Source: Clostridiaceae bacterium
GTDB taxonomy: Bacteria; Bacillota; Clostridia; Oscillospirales; Acutalibacteraceae
NCBI GenBank assembly: GCA_016281115.1
Contig: JAEEHZ010000092.1
Location: 1 to 6,961, forward strand
DNA length: 6,961 nucleotides
Direction: 5' to 3'
A program made the position numbers and the translations under genes. The notes below the pieces were generated by a model, which worked only from the letters and a program-made list of their open reading frames with translations, was not told the DNA's origin and did not search any database. Positions 1 to 5,667 of this stretch are shown piece by piece (position 1 is the first letter of the stretch; every line of letters starts with the position of its first letter).

Positions 1-1878
1 GAGATCACATCAAACAGACCCGATTGTTTCTCCGTAATAGGCTTGGCGCGTGAAGCGGCCGCAACATTTGATAAAAGCCTTAAGCTTCACACACCCTTTG
101 TAAAAGGCGGATTCGGAGACTGCACAAATATGCTCGACGTAAAAATAGAAAACCCCGAGCTTTGCAAAATGTATGCCGCTCGCATTGTTAAAAATGTCCG
201 TGTTAAGCCCTCTCCCCGCTGGATGAGAGAAAGGCTGAGAGCAATGGGCGTAAGACCGATAAACAACATTGTTGATATAACAAACTATGTTATGCTTGAA
301 TACGGTCAGCCTATGCACGCATTTGACCTGAGATTTATCAAAGACGGTAAAATAAGAATAAGAAATGCCGCCGAAGGCGAAAAGATAACTACGCTCGACG
401 GTATTGAGAGAACCCTTAAATCTACTAATTTAGTAATAGCAGACGCCGAAAAACCCGTTGCGATAGCAGGTGTTATGGGCGGAGAATACAGCGGTATAGT
501 AGACGATACAACCACAATAGTATTTGAAAGCGCAAACTTTTCGGGCAGCAGCGTGAGAATAACTGCCAAAGAACAGGGTATGCGTACAGACGCAAGCTCA
601 CGCTTTGAAAAAGGACTTGATGTTAATTCTTGTATTCCCGCTTTGGAACGCGCCTGTGAGCTTATTGAAATGCTTGACGCAGGCGATGTAACGGACGGAA
701 TTATCGTAGACGATAAATCAACAGCACAAGTAACAAAGATCGCGTTTGAGCCTGAAAAGATCAACAAGTTCCTAGCTACAAATCTTTGCGAGCAGGATAT
801 GATAAAAATTCTTGCAAAAATCGAGTGCAAAGTTGAAAACGGTGAAGTAACCGTGCCGAGCTTCAGACCCGACCTTGTTCACTTTGCAGACATTGCAGAA
901 GAAATAGCAAGATTTTACGGCTACAACAATATTCCCGACACAGCCGTATCCGGCGGCGCGCAGGGAAAATACAGTCCTGAGCAAAAATTCAAGAACAGAA
1001 TAATAGATACTATGACTGCTCTCGGGTGTAACGAGATAATGACATATTCGTTTATAAGCCCCAAGCAGTACTCAAAGCTTACAATGCCCGAGGATCACAA
1101 ACTCAGAAAATCTCTTGTTATAAGCAATCCTCTGGGTGAAGATACGAGCATAATGCGCACTACCGCTTTGCCTTCGATGCTTGATATACTCAGCAAGAAT
1201 TATAACAACAGAAACAAAGAAGCTTATCTTTTCGAAATTGCGAAAGAGTATATACCGAACGGAGAGAATGAGCTTCCGAATGAACTTAATAAGCTGATTT
1301 GCGGAATGTACGGTGCGCAAGCCGACTACTTTACTATTAAAGGTATTGCAGAAGAGCTGCTCTCTAATATTGGTATAAAGGATTATGACATAGAGAGAGC
1401 GGAAGGCGAATATGCTTATCACCCGGGCAGAAGCGCATATATTATCATAAACGGCGAAAAAGCAGGAACAATCGGTGAGATCCACCCAACAGTATGTAAG
1501 AATTTTGAGATAGGCGAAAGAGTGTATTGCCTTGAGCTTAACATTGATATGCTGTTTATATTTGCAATAAGCGAGCACAAATATACTCCGCTTCCCAAAT
1601 TTCCTGCCGTTTCCCGCGATATAGCAATAATCTGCGATGAGGATATTCCCGTGCTTACACTTGAGCGCGCAATTCAGAAAGCAACAGGCAAACTGCTTGA
1701 AAAAGTTACGTTGTTTGACGTTTATCAGGGCAAGCAGGTAGAATCAGGCAAAAAGAGCGTCGCTTTCAACATTACACTGAGAAGCGCAGAGAGTACGCTT
1801 ACAGACGAGCAAATCAAAAACGTTATGGATAAATCCGTAAAAGCACTTTCAGATTTAGGCGCACAATTGAGAGCATAA
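1..1878 (+). CDS. pheT: Phenylalanine--tRNA ligase beta subunit (5' end outside window)
   Basis: PheT pairs with PheS as the cytoplasmic alpha2-beta2 enzyme that charges tRNA-Phe; the beta chain carries tRNA-recognition and editing domains. The reading frame is open from base 1 and begins EITSNRPDC...GLAREAAA, a hallmark PheT segment, so the TTG at 43 is internal and not the start. Counting from base 1, 625 residues are present. Visible in order are the B3/B4 editing domain (about 57-209, with RPINNIVDITNYVM and GQPMHAFD), the B5 domain (about 246-312, ending in RPDLVHFADIAEEIARFYGY), the catalytic-like core (about 320-520), and the C-terminal anticodon-binding FDX-ACB domain (about 530-625, starting PLPKFPAVSRDIAI). 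Family members are usually near 800 residues, so roughly 170 N-terminal residues, including the EMAP-like tRNA-binding domain, should lie upstream, presumably preceded by pheS. No frameshift is seen. The assignment is secure. Confidence 0.97.
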   Translation, partial: EITSNRPDCFSVIGLAREAAATFDKSLKLHTPFVKGGFGDCTNMLDVKIENPELCKMYAARIVKNVRVKPSPRWMRERLRAMGVRPINNIVDITNYVMLEYGQPMHAFDLRFIKDGKIRIRNAAEGEKITTLDGIERTLKSTNLVIADAEKPVAIAGVMGGEYSGIVDDTTTIVFESANFSGSSVRITAKEQGMRTDASSRFEKGLDVNSCIPALERACELIEMLDAGDVTDGIIVDDKSTAQVTKIAFEPEKINKFLATNLCEQDMIKILAKIECKVENGEVTVPSFRPDLVHFADIAEEIARFYGYNNIPDTAVSGGAQGKYSPEQKFKNRIIDTMTALGCNEIMTYSFISPKQYSKLTMPEDHKLRKSLVISNPLGEDTSIMRTTALPSMLDILSKNYNNRNKEAYLFEIAKEYIPNGENELPNELNKLICGMYGAQADYFTIKGIAEELLSNIGIKDYDIERAEGEYAYHPGRSAYIIINGEKAGTIGEIHPTVCKNFEIGERVYCLELNIDMLFIFAISEHKYTPLPKFPAVSRDIAIICDEDIPVLTLERAIQKATGKLLEKVTLFDVYQGKQVESGKKSVAFNITLRSAESTLTDEQIKNVMDKSVKALSDLGAQLRA

Positions 1879-1916
1879 TGAAAATTCATCGTTTTAATCA
1901 ATTTTTATAAAAAAGC

Positions 1917-1945
1917 TTGCATTTATTGAAAAAATATTGTACAAT
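1917..1945 (+). promoter_or_regulatory. Sigma-A-type promoter of ireB
   Basis: The -35 box TTGCAT (1917-1922) and -10 box TACAAT (1940-1945) are separated by exactly 17 bases, differing from consensus by two and one positions. Transcription should begin near 1952, giving a leader of about 25 bases before the ATG at 1977. This makes ireB independent of pheT transcription. Confidence 0.8.
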
Positions 1946-1976
1946 TAACTTTAGTTGGTATTAGGAGGTGGCAATA

Positions 1977-2222
1977 ATGATTGACGAAACTCAAATTTTC
2001 AGTATCGGAACCAACCGTGACGATGAAATACGTGTTGCCCTTACGAGCGTGTATAACGCCTTGAAAGAAAAAGGATATAATCCCATAAACCAGATCGTCG
2101 GTTATATTTTATCGGAGGATCCCACATATATTACCACTCATAATAACGCGAGAAATATTATCAGACGAATAGATAGGGACGATATGCTCGAAATCCTTGT
2201 TAAGTCTTATCTTGAAGAATAA
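1977..2222 (+). CDS. ireB: IreB family regulatory phosphoprotein (UPF0297)
   Basis: An 81-residue cytoplasmic protein of the IreB/YrzL (UPF0297, DUF965) family. In Enterococcus faecalis, IreB is phosphorylated on N-terminal threonines by the PASTA kinase IreK and acts as a negative regulator of cephalosporin resistance; most other members are uncharacterised. The signature GYNPINQIVGY is at residues 33-43, followed by the typical SEDPTYI (46-52), ARNIIR (58-63) and a C-terminal LVKSYLE. Thr5 in the N-terminal MIDET lies in the region where IreB is phosphorylated, so it is a candidate site (inference). The ATG at 1977 is chosen because AGGAGG (1963-1968) lies 8 bases before it; a GTG at 1968 would overlap that ribosome binding site. 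In many Firmicutes this gene sits between alaS and ruvX, but here its neighbours are pheT and an SDR gene, and it has its own promoter and terminator. Confidence 0.93.
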   Translation: MIDETQIFSIGTNRDDEIRVALTSVYNALKEKGYNPINQIVGYILSEDPTYITTHNNARNIIRRIDRDDMLEILVKSYLEE

Positions 2223-2238
2223 CAGAATACTGAATTAC

Positions 2239-2272
2239 AAATTGACCTTCAAAAGTTTGGAGGTCAATTTTT
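2239..2272 (+). terminator. Rho-independent terminator after ireB
   Basis: The 12-bp stem pairs 2239-2250 with 2259-2270 (one G.T wobble), around an 8-base loop, and ends in a run of five T (2268-2272). It begins 16 bases after the ireB stop codon. The SDR start codon is only 25 bases past it, which leaves no room for a separate promoter between the two. Confidence 0.85.
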
Positions 2273-2296
2273 CAAAAAAGAAAAGGGAGTGTCAAA

Positions 2297-3070
2297 ATGA
2301 AAAATTATTTTGATCTAAAAGGTCAGACCGCAATAATAACCGGCTGTTCAACAGGCTTGGGCGTTCAAATGGCAATGGCTCTCGCAAACCAAGGCTGCAA
2401 TATTGCGGCAATCGCAAGGCGCGAAGGTATGCTAAACGACGTAGTAAATGAGATTAAAGAAAAATACGGTGTAGACGCGCTTGCCGTAAAATGCGATATA
2501 ACAGACACTCAAATGGTAAAAGACGCCGTCAAAACGATATTTGATCATTTCGGAAGAATTGATATTCTTATAAACAATGCAGGAACAGGCGCTATTGCCC
2601 CTGCCGAAGATATAACCGACGAGCAGTTTGAGCACGAGATGAACGTAGATTTGTTCGGAACATTCAAAATGGCGCGTGAGGTTGCCAAAACGGCAATGAT
2701 ACCTGCGAAGTACGGGAGAGTTATCAATATTTCTTCAATGTACGGGCTTGTGGGAAATAAAATAGCAGGCTCGTCACCGTATCACGCGGCAAAGGGCGGC
2801 GTGGTAAATCTCACCCGTGCGCTTGCCGCTGAGTGGGGAAAATACGGAATAACCGTAAACGCGATCTGTCCCGGATACTTCTATACACCCCTTACAAAAG
2901 ACACATTAGACACTCCCGCTTTCAAAGAATATGCAAAAGGCGCGATTCCGCTTGAGAGATACGGCAACGAAGGTGAGCTTGACACAACCGCCATTTTCCT
3001 TGCCTCAAAGGATTCCGCATACATAAACGGCGTTGCCCTGCCTGTTGACGGCGGCTACACCTGCATATAA
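2297..3070 (+). CDS. SDR family oxidoreductase, gluconate 5-dehydrogenase-like
   Basis: A 257-residue classical short-chain dehydrogenase, the usual family length, predicted to be a soluble NAD(P)-dependent alcohol/ketone oxidoreductase with a Rossmann fold. The cofactor motif TGCSTGLG is at 15-22, the acidic CDITD at 66-70, and NNAG at 93-96. Asn116, Ser146/Ser147, Tyr162 and Lys166 (YHAAK) form the catalytic set. PG at 192-193 and the C-terminal DGGYT are also typical. The N-terminal FDLKGQTAIITG and overall pattern resemble gluconate 5-dehydrogenase/2-deoxygluconate 3-dehydrogenase members, but no sugar-acid gene is adjacent, so the substrate is inferred only by resemblance. Arg41-Arg42 at the end of strand beta-2, with no acidic residue there, suggest a preference for NADP(H). 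AAGGGAG (2283-2289) lies 7 bases before the ATG. Expression may depend on readthrough of the ireB terminator or on an unrecognised promoter inside ireB. Confidence 0.9.
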   Translation: MKNYFDLKGQTAIITGCSTGLGVQMAMALANQGCNIAAIARREGMLNDVVNEIKEKYGVDALAVKCDITDTQMVKDAVKTIFDHFGRIDILINNAGTGAIAPAEDITDEQFEHEMNVDLFGTFKMAREVAKTAMIPAKYGRVINISSMYGLVGNKIAGSSPYHAAKGGVVNLTRALAAEWGKYGITVNAICPGYFYTPLTKDTLDTPAFKEYAKGAIPLERYGNEGELDTTAIFLASKDSAYINGVALPVDGGYTCI

Positions 3071-3119
3071 TCATCATATGGATTTTATTACATAAAGCGA
3101 ATTATTTATTGCAATATAT

Positions 3120-3161
3120 AAAGACACTCATTAAGGTTAATACCTTTTGAGCGTCTTTTTT
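3120..3161 (+). terminator. Terminator downstream of the SDR gene (repeat copy 1)
   Basis: The outer stem pairs 3121-3130 with 3148-3157 with one A.C mismatch (3126/3152). An inner 5-bp stem pairs 3133-3137 with 3142-3146 around a TAAT loop. Six T follow at 3156-3161. On the minus strand the corresponding tail is broken by A residues, so it should work mainly for plus-strand transcription coming from the SDR gene. Confidence 0.82.
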
Positions 3162-3199
3162 GTTTGGTTTTACAGTGTGGGGCTGTTATAATTAAGCCC
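3120..3199 (+). repeat. Direct repeat, copy 1 (terminator plus tail)
   Basis: About 80 bp that recur at 3516-3592 with few changes. Shared segments are the stem-loop around CATTAAGGTTAATACCT, then GAGCGTCTTTTTTGTTTGG, then ACAGTGTGG, and a final TTAAGCCC. The offset is 395 bases at the left end and 393 at the right end. The repeat starts about 50 bases after the SDR stop codon. Confidence 0.85.
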
Positions 3200-3240
3200 A
3201 TACGTTCTTCCAAACCGGCTTATAATGACAGAATAAGCCA

Positions 3241-3404
3241 TCCGAGAACAAAGCAGGGGGCTCTCGTCCACCCAGCGGGGGGCGGCAGCCCCCCGGGTGG
3301 TCGCGAAAGGGATTCCAAAGGGAAAACCGTCGATAGGTTGTCCCTTTGGCGCATTTTGCTTACTTTGTTGCGAGACAAAGTAAGTGCCCGCCCGGCATTA
3401 GGGC
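3241..3404. other. Hairpin-dense intergenic element, no gene
   Basis: Three consecutive strong hairpins occur in about 120 bases. The first joins an outer 6-bp arm pair (3268-3273 with 3295-3300) to an inner 7-bp GC stem (3277-3283 with 3288-3294) capped by GGCA, with an AGC bulge. The second pairs 3315-3328 with 3336-3349 over 14 positions with a single A.G mismatch (3324/3340). The third is a perfect 10-bp stem, 3359-3368 with 3375-3384. A weaker GCCC/GGGC pairing (3390-3393 with 3401-3404) follows. The GC-rich core stands out against AT-rich surroundings. An 86-codon frame crosses it, but it begins with TTG inside the T-rich terminator tail and has no ribosome binding site, so it is not called. 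The element looks like a dispersed intergenic repeat of clostridial genomes or a structured RNA; which one cannot be told from a single copy. Confidence 0.6.
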
Positions 3405-3460
3405 AAAACTGGGTTTATACATAACCAAATAATCGGCTTGTAAAACGAATGTCTTTACAC

Positions 3461-3500
3461 CTCATCCGTCAGCTTCGCTGACCTTCCCAGCAAAGGGGAA
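3461..3500. repeat. Small double-hairpin sequence
   Basis: Two adjacent dyads: a 6-bp stem GTCAGC/GCTGAC (3468-3473 with 3477-3482), then a 5-bp stem TTCCC/GGGAA (3484-3488 with 3496-3500). The arrangement CTCATCCGTC, stem, CCTTCCC, GGGGAA resembles small palindromic repeats seen between genes in many Clostridia. That resemblance is from memory, and only one copy is present here. Confidence 0.4.
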
Positions 3501-3511
3501 AACTATGTTTT

Positions 3512-3556
3512 AAAAAAGACGCTCATTAAGGTTAATACCTCTTGAGCGTCTTTTTT
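3512..3556. terminator. Bidirectional terminator between convergent genes (repeat copy 2)
   Basis: A perfect 14-bp stem pairs 3512-3525 with 3543-3556, including six A on the left and six T on the right. A short inner stem (3529-3532 with 3537-3540) lies within it. Both strands therefore read as GC-containing stem followed by a T run. On the minus strand it lies about 70 bases past the stop codon of the 653-residue dockerin gene and is the likely end of that transcript. Confidence 0.85.
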
Positions 3557-3592
3557 GTTTGGTTTCACAGTGTGGACTATTTTATTAAGCCC
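3516..3592 (+). repeat. Direct repeat, copy 2 (terminator plus tail)
   Basis: Second copy of the repeat at 3120-3199, in the same orientation, about 316 bases after the first copy ends. It differs mainly by a G that restores a perfect outer stem, by C for T in the inner stem, and by changes including a 2-base deletion between ACAGTGTGG and TTAAGCCC. Confidence 0.85.
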
Positions 3593-3628
3593 TTTTTTAT
3601 TATCAGTTTAAGCAGTCATAGCATCCGT

Positions 3629-5590
3629 TCACTCAATATTAAGAGAAGAAATTAACTTCGCCAAATATTTCTGGATAGTTGTAACATCCAACATATTCAC
3701 ATCTTCGTCGTGAGTTACATCTGAGTTTTCTTTAGAATTTTTGCCGTAGCTCTCGTGTGTTGTAAGCTTGGCTATTATCTTTTGCAGGCTTGTTACGTCT
3801 TCCATATTTACTTTGCCGTCACAGTTAACATCACCGTACATATAATCTTCATCAATTATATGAATTTCGGAATCGGTTCCTGTATCGGTCGAAGTATCCG
3901 TAGAGGTATCTGTGGAAGTATCGGTTGAAGTATCAGAGTTATCAGATGTATCTGTATCTTGCTTCCACTGTGCCGTTAAAGTAATGTCCTTTTCGGGCAT
4001 CGCAAAGCTGATTTCAGCATTCTCAGTGTTTTCAAGCTCAATGTCCTCTGTGCTCCAGCCTGCAAATACAAAGCCGTCTCTCTCGCCAACCTTAATGTTG
4101 ACTGTTTCGCCTGCCTTATATATACCCGAGCCGTCGTCATCTGTATAACTTTCGTTTACAATTACATTAAACACTGCTTCAACTTTAATATTGTTATTAA
4201 AACTATCTTTCAGTTCTTCAATAAGTTTATCTTTGTCTACGGGATCTTCGGGACGTGCATCATAAACAGACAACGTACCTGATCCGCTGAATCTGCCTTC
4301 ATTAACAAACCACAAATGGTCTTCATTGTCATAGTGAACGCTTCCGCAATAAAAATCTCCCGATAAAATAAACTCGGAATTCTTATTATTGATAACCTCG
4401 CCGCCCATTTGGCTTACAAGCTTTGCGCCCTCTTCGATTGTTATTGTACCGCGGTCATTTACAATAGCTCCGCCCATTGTAGTGCTGAGCTTGCCGCCTG
4501 ATTTTACGGTAATCTTTCCGTTGTTTTCAATGCCGGACTCCACGCTGCCGCCGTCCTCTATTGTTAAGGAATATTCTTCGGGAATAATAAGATTAATCAT
4601 CCCTCTGATTAATTCCCCGCCGGGTACGGTAACATCGCCCGATAAAACAACAATCGTATCCATGTTGCCCTCTACCTGTTCGCCGGCGACGGTACGCTCT
4701 GCATCATAAATATTTTTCAGCTCTTCAAAGCTTGATGCCACTACCTGCCTGTATATGCCTATATCGTCCCAGTTTTCGAATCTCGTTTTCTGACCGAGCT
4801 GTGCCATCATACTTTCTACCAATGCGTCTATATTATCGAGAGGGACCATTCCGTTTACATCATAGAGAATTACATTGCCGTGTCCCTCTACAACACCCTT
4901 ATTTTCGAACCACATATGGTCTGCGTTGTCATAGTTTACACAGCCGCATTGGAATTCACCGTCAAGCACAATTTTACCGTCTTGCTCATTTATGATGCTG
5001 CTTCCGAAACGAGATGTCATTTGTGCGCCTTCACAAATTGTAACCGTGCCGTGATTATGGCAATCTTGACCCTGAGACGTTTCATATACACCGCCTGCTT
5101 CTACGGTTACGATGCCCTTATTATCGTTGCAACAAACAAGCTCTCCGCCGTCTTTTACCGTAACTTCTCCGTTATTCTGGGCAAAATCCGCAACAATACC
5201 GCCGCCGTTTTCCACGATTATTTTGCCGTTATTAATAACCTTGCCGTTCGGCAGCGGAAGCGTCTCCCAATCGCCCTCATAAGAAGGCCAAAAGCTGCCT
5301 ATTTGTCCGCCTTCTCCTATTGTAAGGGTAACACCCTCATTGATTATAACCTGCGTATTGCAGTAATTCGGAAGTTTCTCCGGATCAAACTTTATAGTGC
5401 AGTCTTCCGTAACGGTAAAATCGGAGGTTATGGTGATCTTTGCAACAGGCTCTGTTTTGTTGAGCGCCTCAGTCAGTTCTGCCAAAGACTTAACTTCAAT
5501 ATCAAGTCCGTCATCTGCAAAAGCCATTACGGGCATAAGGCTTATTACAAGCACCGCACAAATAACCAGCGATATAATTCTTTTTTTCAT
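3629..5590 (-). CDS. Secreted dockerin protein with tandem beta-solenoid-like modules and InlB-type repeat
   Basis: A 653-residue exported protein; no catalytic domain is recognised. Residues 1-25 form a signal peptide (MKKR, hydrophobic core, likely cleavage after AFA). Two related modules follow, about 33-245 and 286-445, built of short strands and Asn/Gly turns (patterns like GxITVxxGGxL) that suggest a right-handed parallel beta-helix. Residues 211-244 and 411-444 align without gaps (18 of 34 identical, including YDN.DH.WF.N.G). Residues 473-543 match the divergent InlB B-repeat type (FAGWS, FAMPEKDITLTAQW). An Asp/Thr/Ser linker spans 544-575. The dockerin (about 585-650) has calcium loop 1 at D587, N589, D591, N595, D598 and loop 2 at D624, T626, D628, N632, D635. 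The ATG at 5590 is chosen because AAGGAG (5605-5600) lies 9 bases upstream; the TTG at 5596 is too close. A binding, adhesion or structural role in a cellulosome-like complex is inferred. Confidence 0.88.
   Translation of the reverse strand: MKKRIISLVICAVLVISLMPVMAFADDGLDIEVKSLAELTEALNKTEPVAKITITSDFTVTEDCTIKFDPEKLPNYCNTQVIINEGVTLTIGEGGQIGSFWPSYEGDWETLPLPNGKVINNGKIIVENGGGIVADFAQNNGEVTVKDGGELVCCNDNKGIVTVEAGGVYETSQGQDCHNHGTVTICEGAQMTSRFGSSIINEQDGKIVLDGEFQCGCVNYDNADHMWFENKGVVEGHGNVILYDVNGMVPLDNIDALVESMMAQLGQKTRFENWDDIGIYRQVVASSFEELKNIYDAERTVAGEQVEGNMDTIVVLSGDVTVPGGELIRGMINLIIPEEYSLTIEDGGSVESGIENNGKITVKSGGKLSTTMGGAIVNDRGTITIEEGAKLVSQMGGEVINNKNSEFILSGDFYCGSVHYDNEDHLWFVNEGRFSGSGTLSVYDARPEDPVDKDKLIEELKDSFNNNIKVEAVFNVIVNESYTDDDGSGIYKAGETVNIKVGERDGFVFAGWSTEDIELENTENAEISFAMPEKDITLTAQWKQDTDTSDNSDTSTDTSTDTSTDTSTDTGTDSEIHIIDEDYMYGDVNCDGKVNMEDVTSLQKIIAKLTTHESYGKNSKENSDVTHDEDVNMLDVTTIQKYLAKLISSLNIE
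3866..3961 (-). repeat. Asp-Thr-Ser linker repeat in dockerin gene
   Basis: This stretch encodes residues 544-575, dominated by a (STDT)n pattern, and joins the InlB-like domain to the dockerin. The DNA shows an imperfect 12-base periodicity. Such acidic, hydroxyl-rich linkers are typical flexible and possibly glycosylated spacers in cellulosomal proteins. The repeat could expand or contract by slippage. Confidence 0.75.
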
Positions 5591-5611
5591 ATACAAATTC
5601 TCCTTGCTCTC

Positions 5612-5650
5612 TCAAAAATATAAGCCGAAAACGACAATTCGCCTTCGGCT
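5612..5650 (-). terminator. Terminator or attenuator between the two dockerin genes
   Basis: On the minus strand, AGCCGAAGGCGA (5650-5639) can pair with TCGTTTTCGGCT (5634-5623) as a 12-bp stem with two G.T wobbles and an ATTG loop. It is followed by TATATTTTTG. It starts 18 bases after the stop of the 378-residue gene and ends just before the ribosome binding site (5605-5600) of the 653-residue gene. No convincing promoter fits in the 77-base gap, so partial readthrough is the simplest reading. Confidence 0.65.
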
Positions 5651-5667
5651 CGTATTGTTTTTAATTA

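Noticed and set aside
306..830. 174-codon minus-strand frame inside pheT
   Set aside because: Antisense shadow of conserved PheT editing-domain sequence with no family resemblance.
1878..1910. Ten-residue frame starting in the overlapping TAATG at the pheT stop
   Set aside because: Although the start overlaps the stop, the peptide is only 10 residues, and nothing suggests a leader peptide function.
1881..1911. Weak AT-only dyad AAAATT/AATTTT after pheT as a terminator
   Set aside because: Six A-T pairs around a 13-base loop are too unstable to call; pheT transcription may end there or continue.
2242..2269. Promoter TTGACC-16-TCAATT inside the ireB terminator for the SDR gene
   Set aside because: The -35 half is good, but the -10 half matches consensus at only three of six positions and both lie within the terminator stem.
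3268..3384. CRISPR array or tRNA-like RNA in the hairpin block
   Set aside because: The hairpins are all different, there are no regularly spaced identical repeats, and no tRNA T-loop or anticodon arrangement is present.
3164..3424. 86-codon plus-strand frame across the intergenic element
   Set aside because: It begins with TTG within the terminator tail, has no ribosome binding site, and its length comes from GC-rich hairpin sequence; the translation is low-complexity and Arg/Pro/Gly-rich.
4880..5623. 247-codon plus-strand frame opposite the 653-aa dockerin gene
   Set aside because: It is fully antisense to a gene with a signal peptide, domains and a good ribosome binding site, and no protein family is recognisable.
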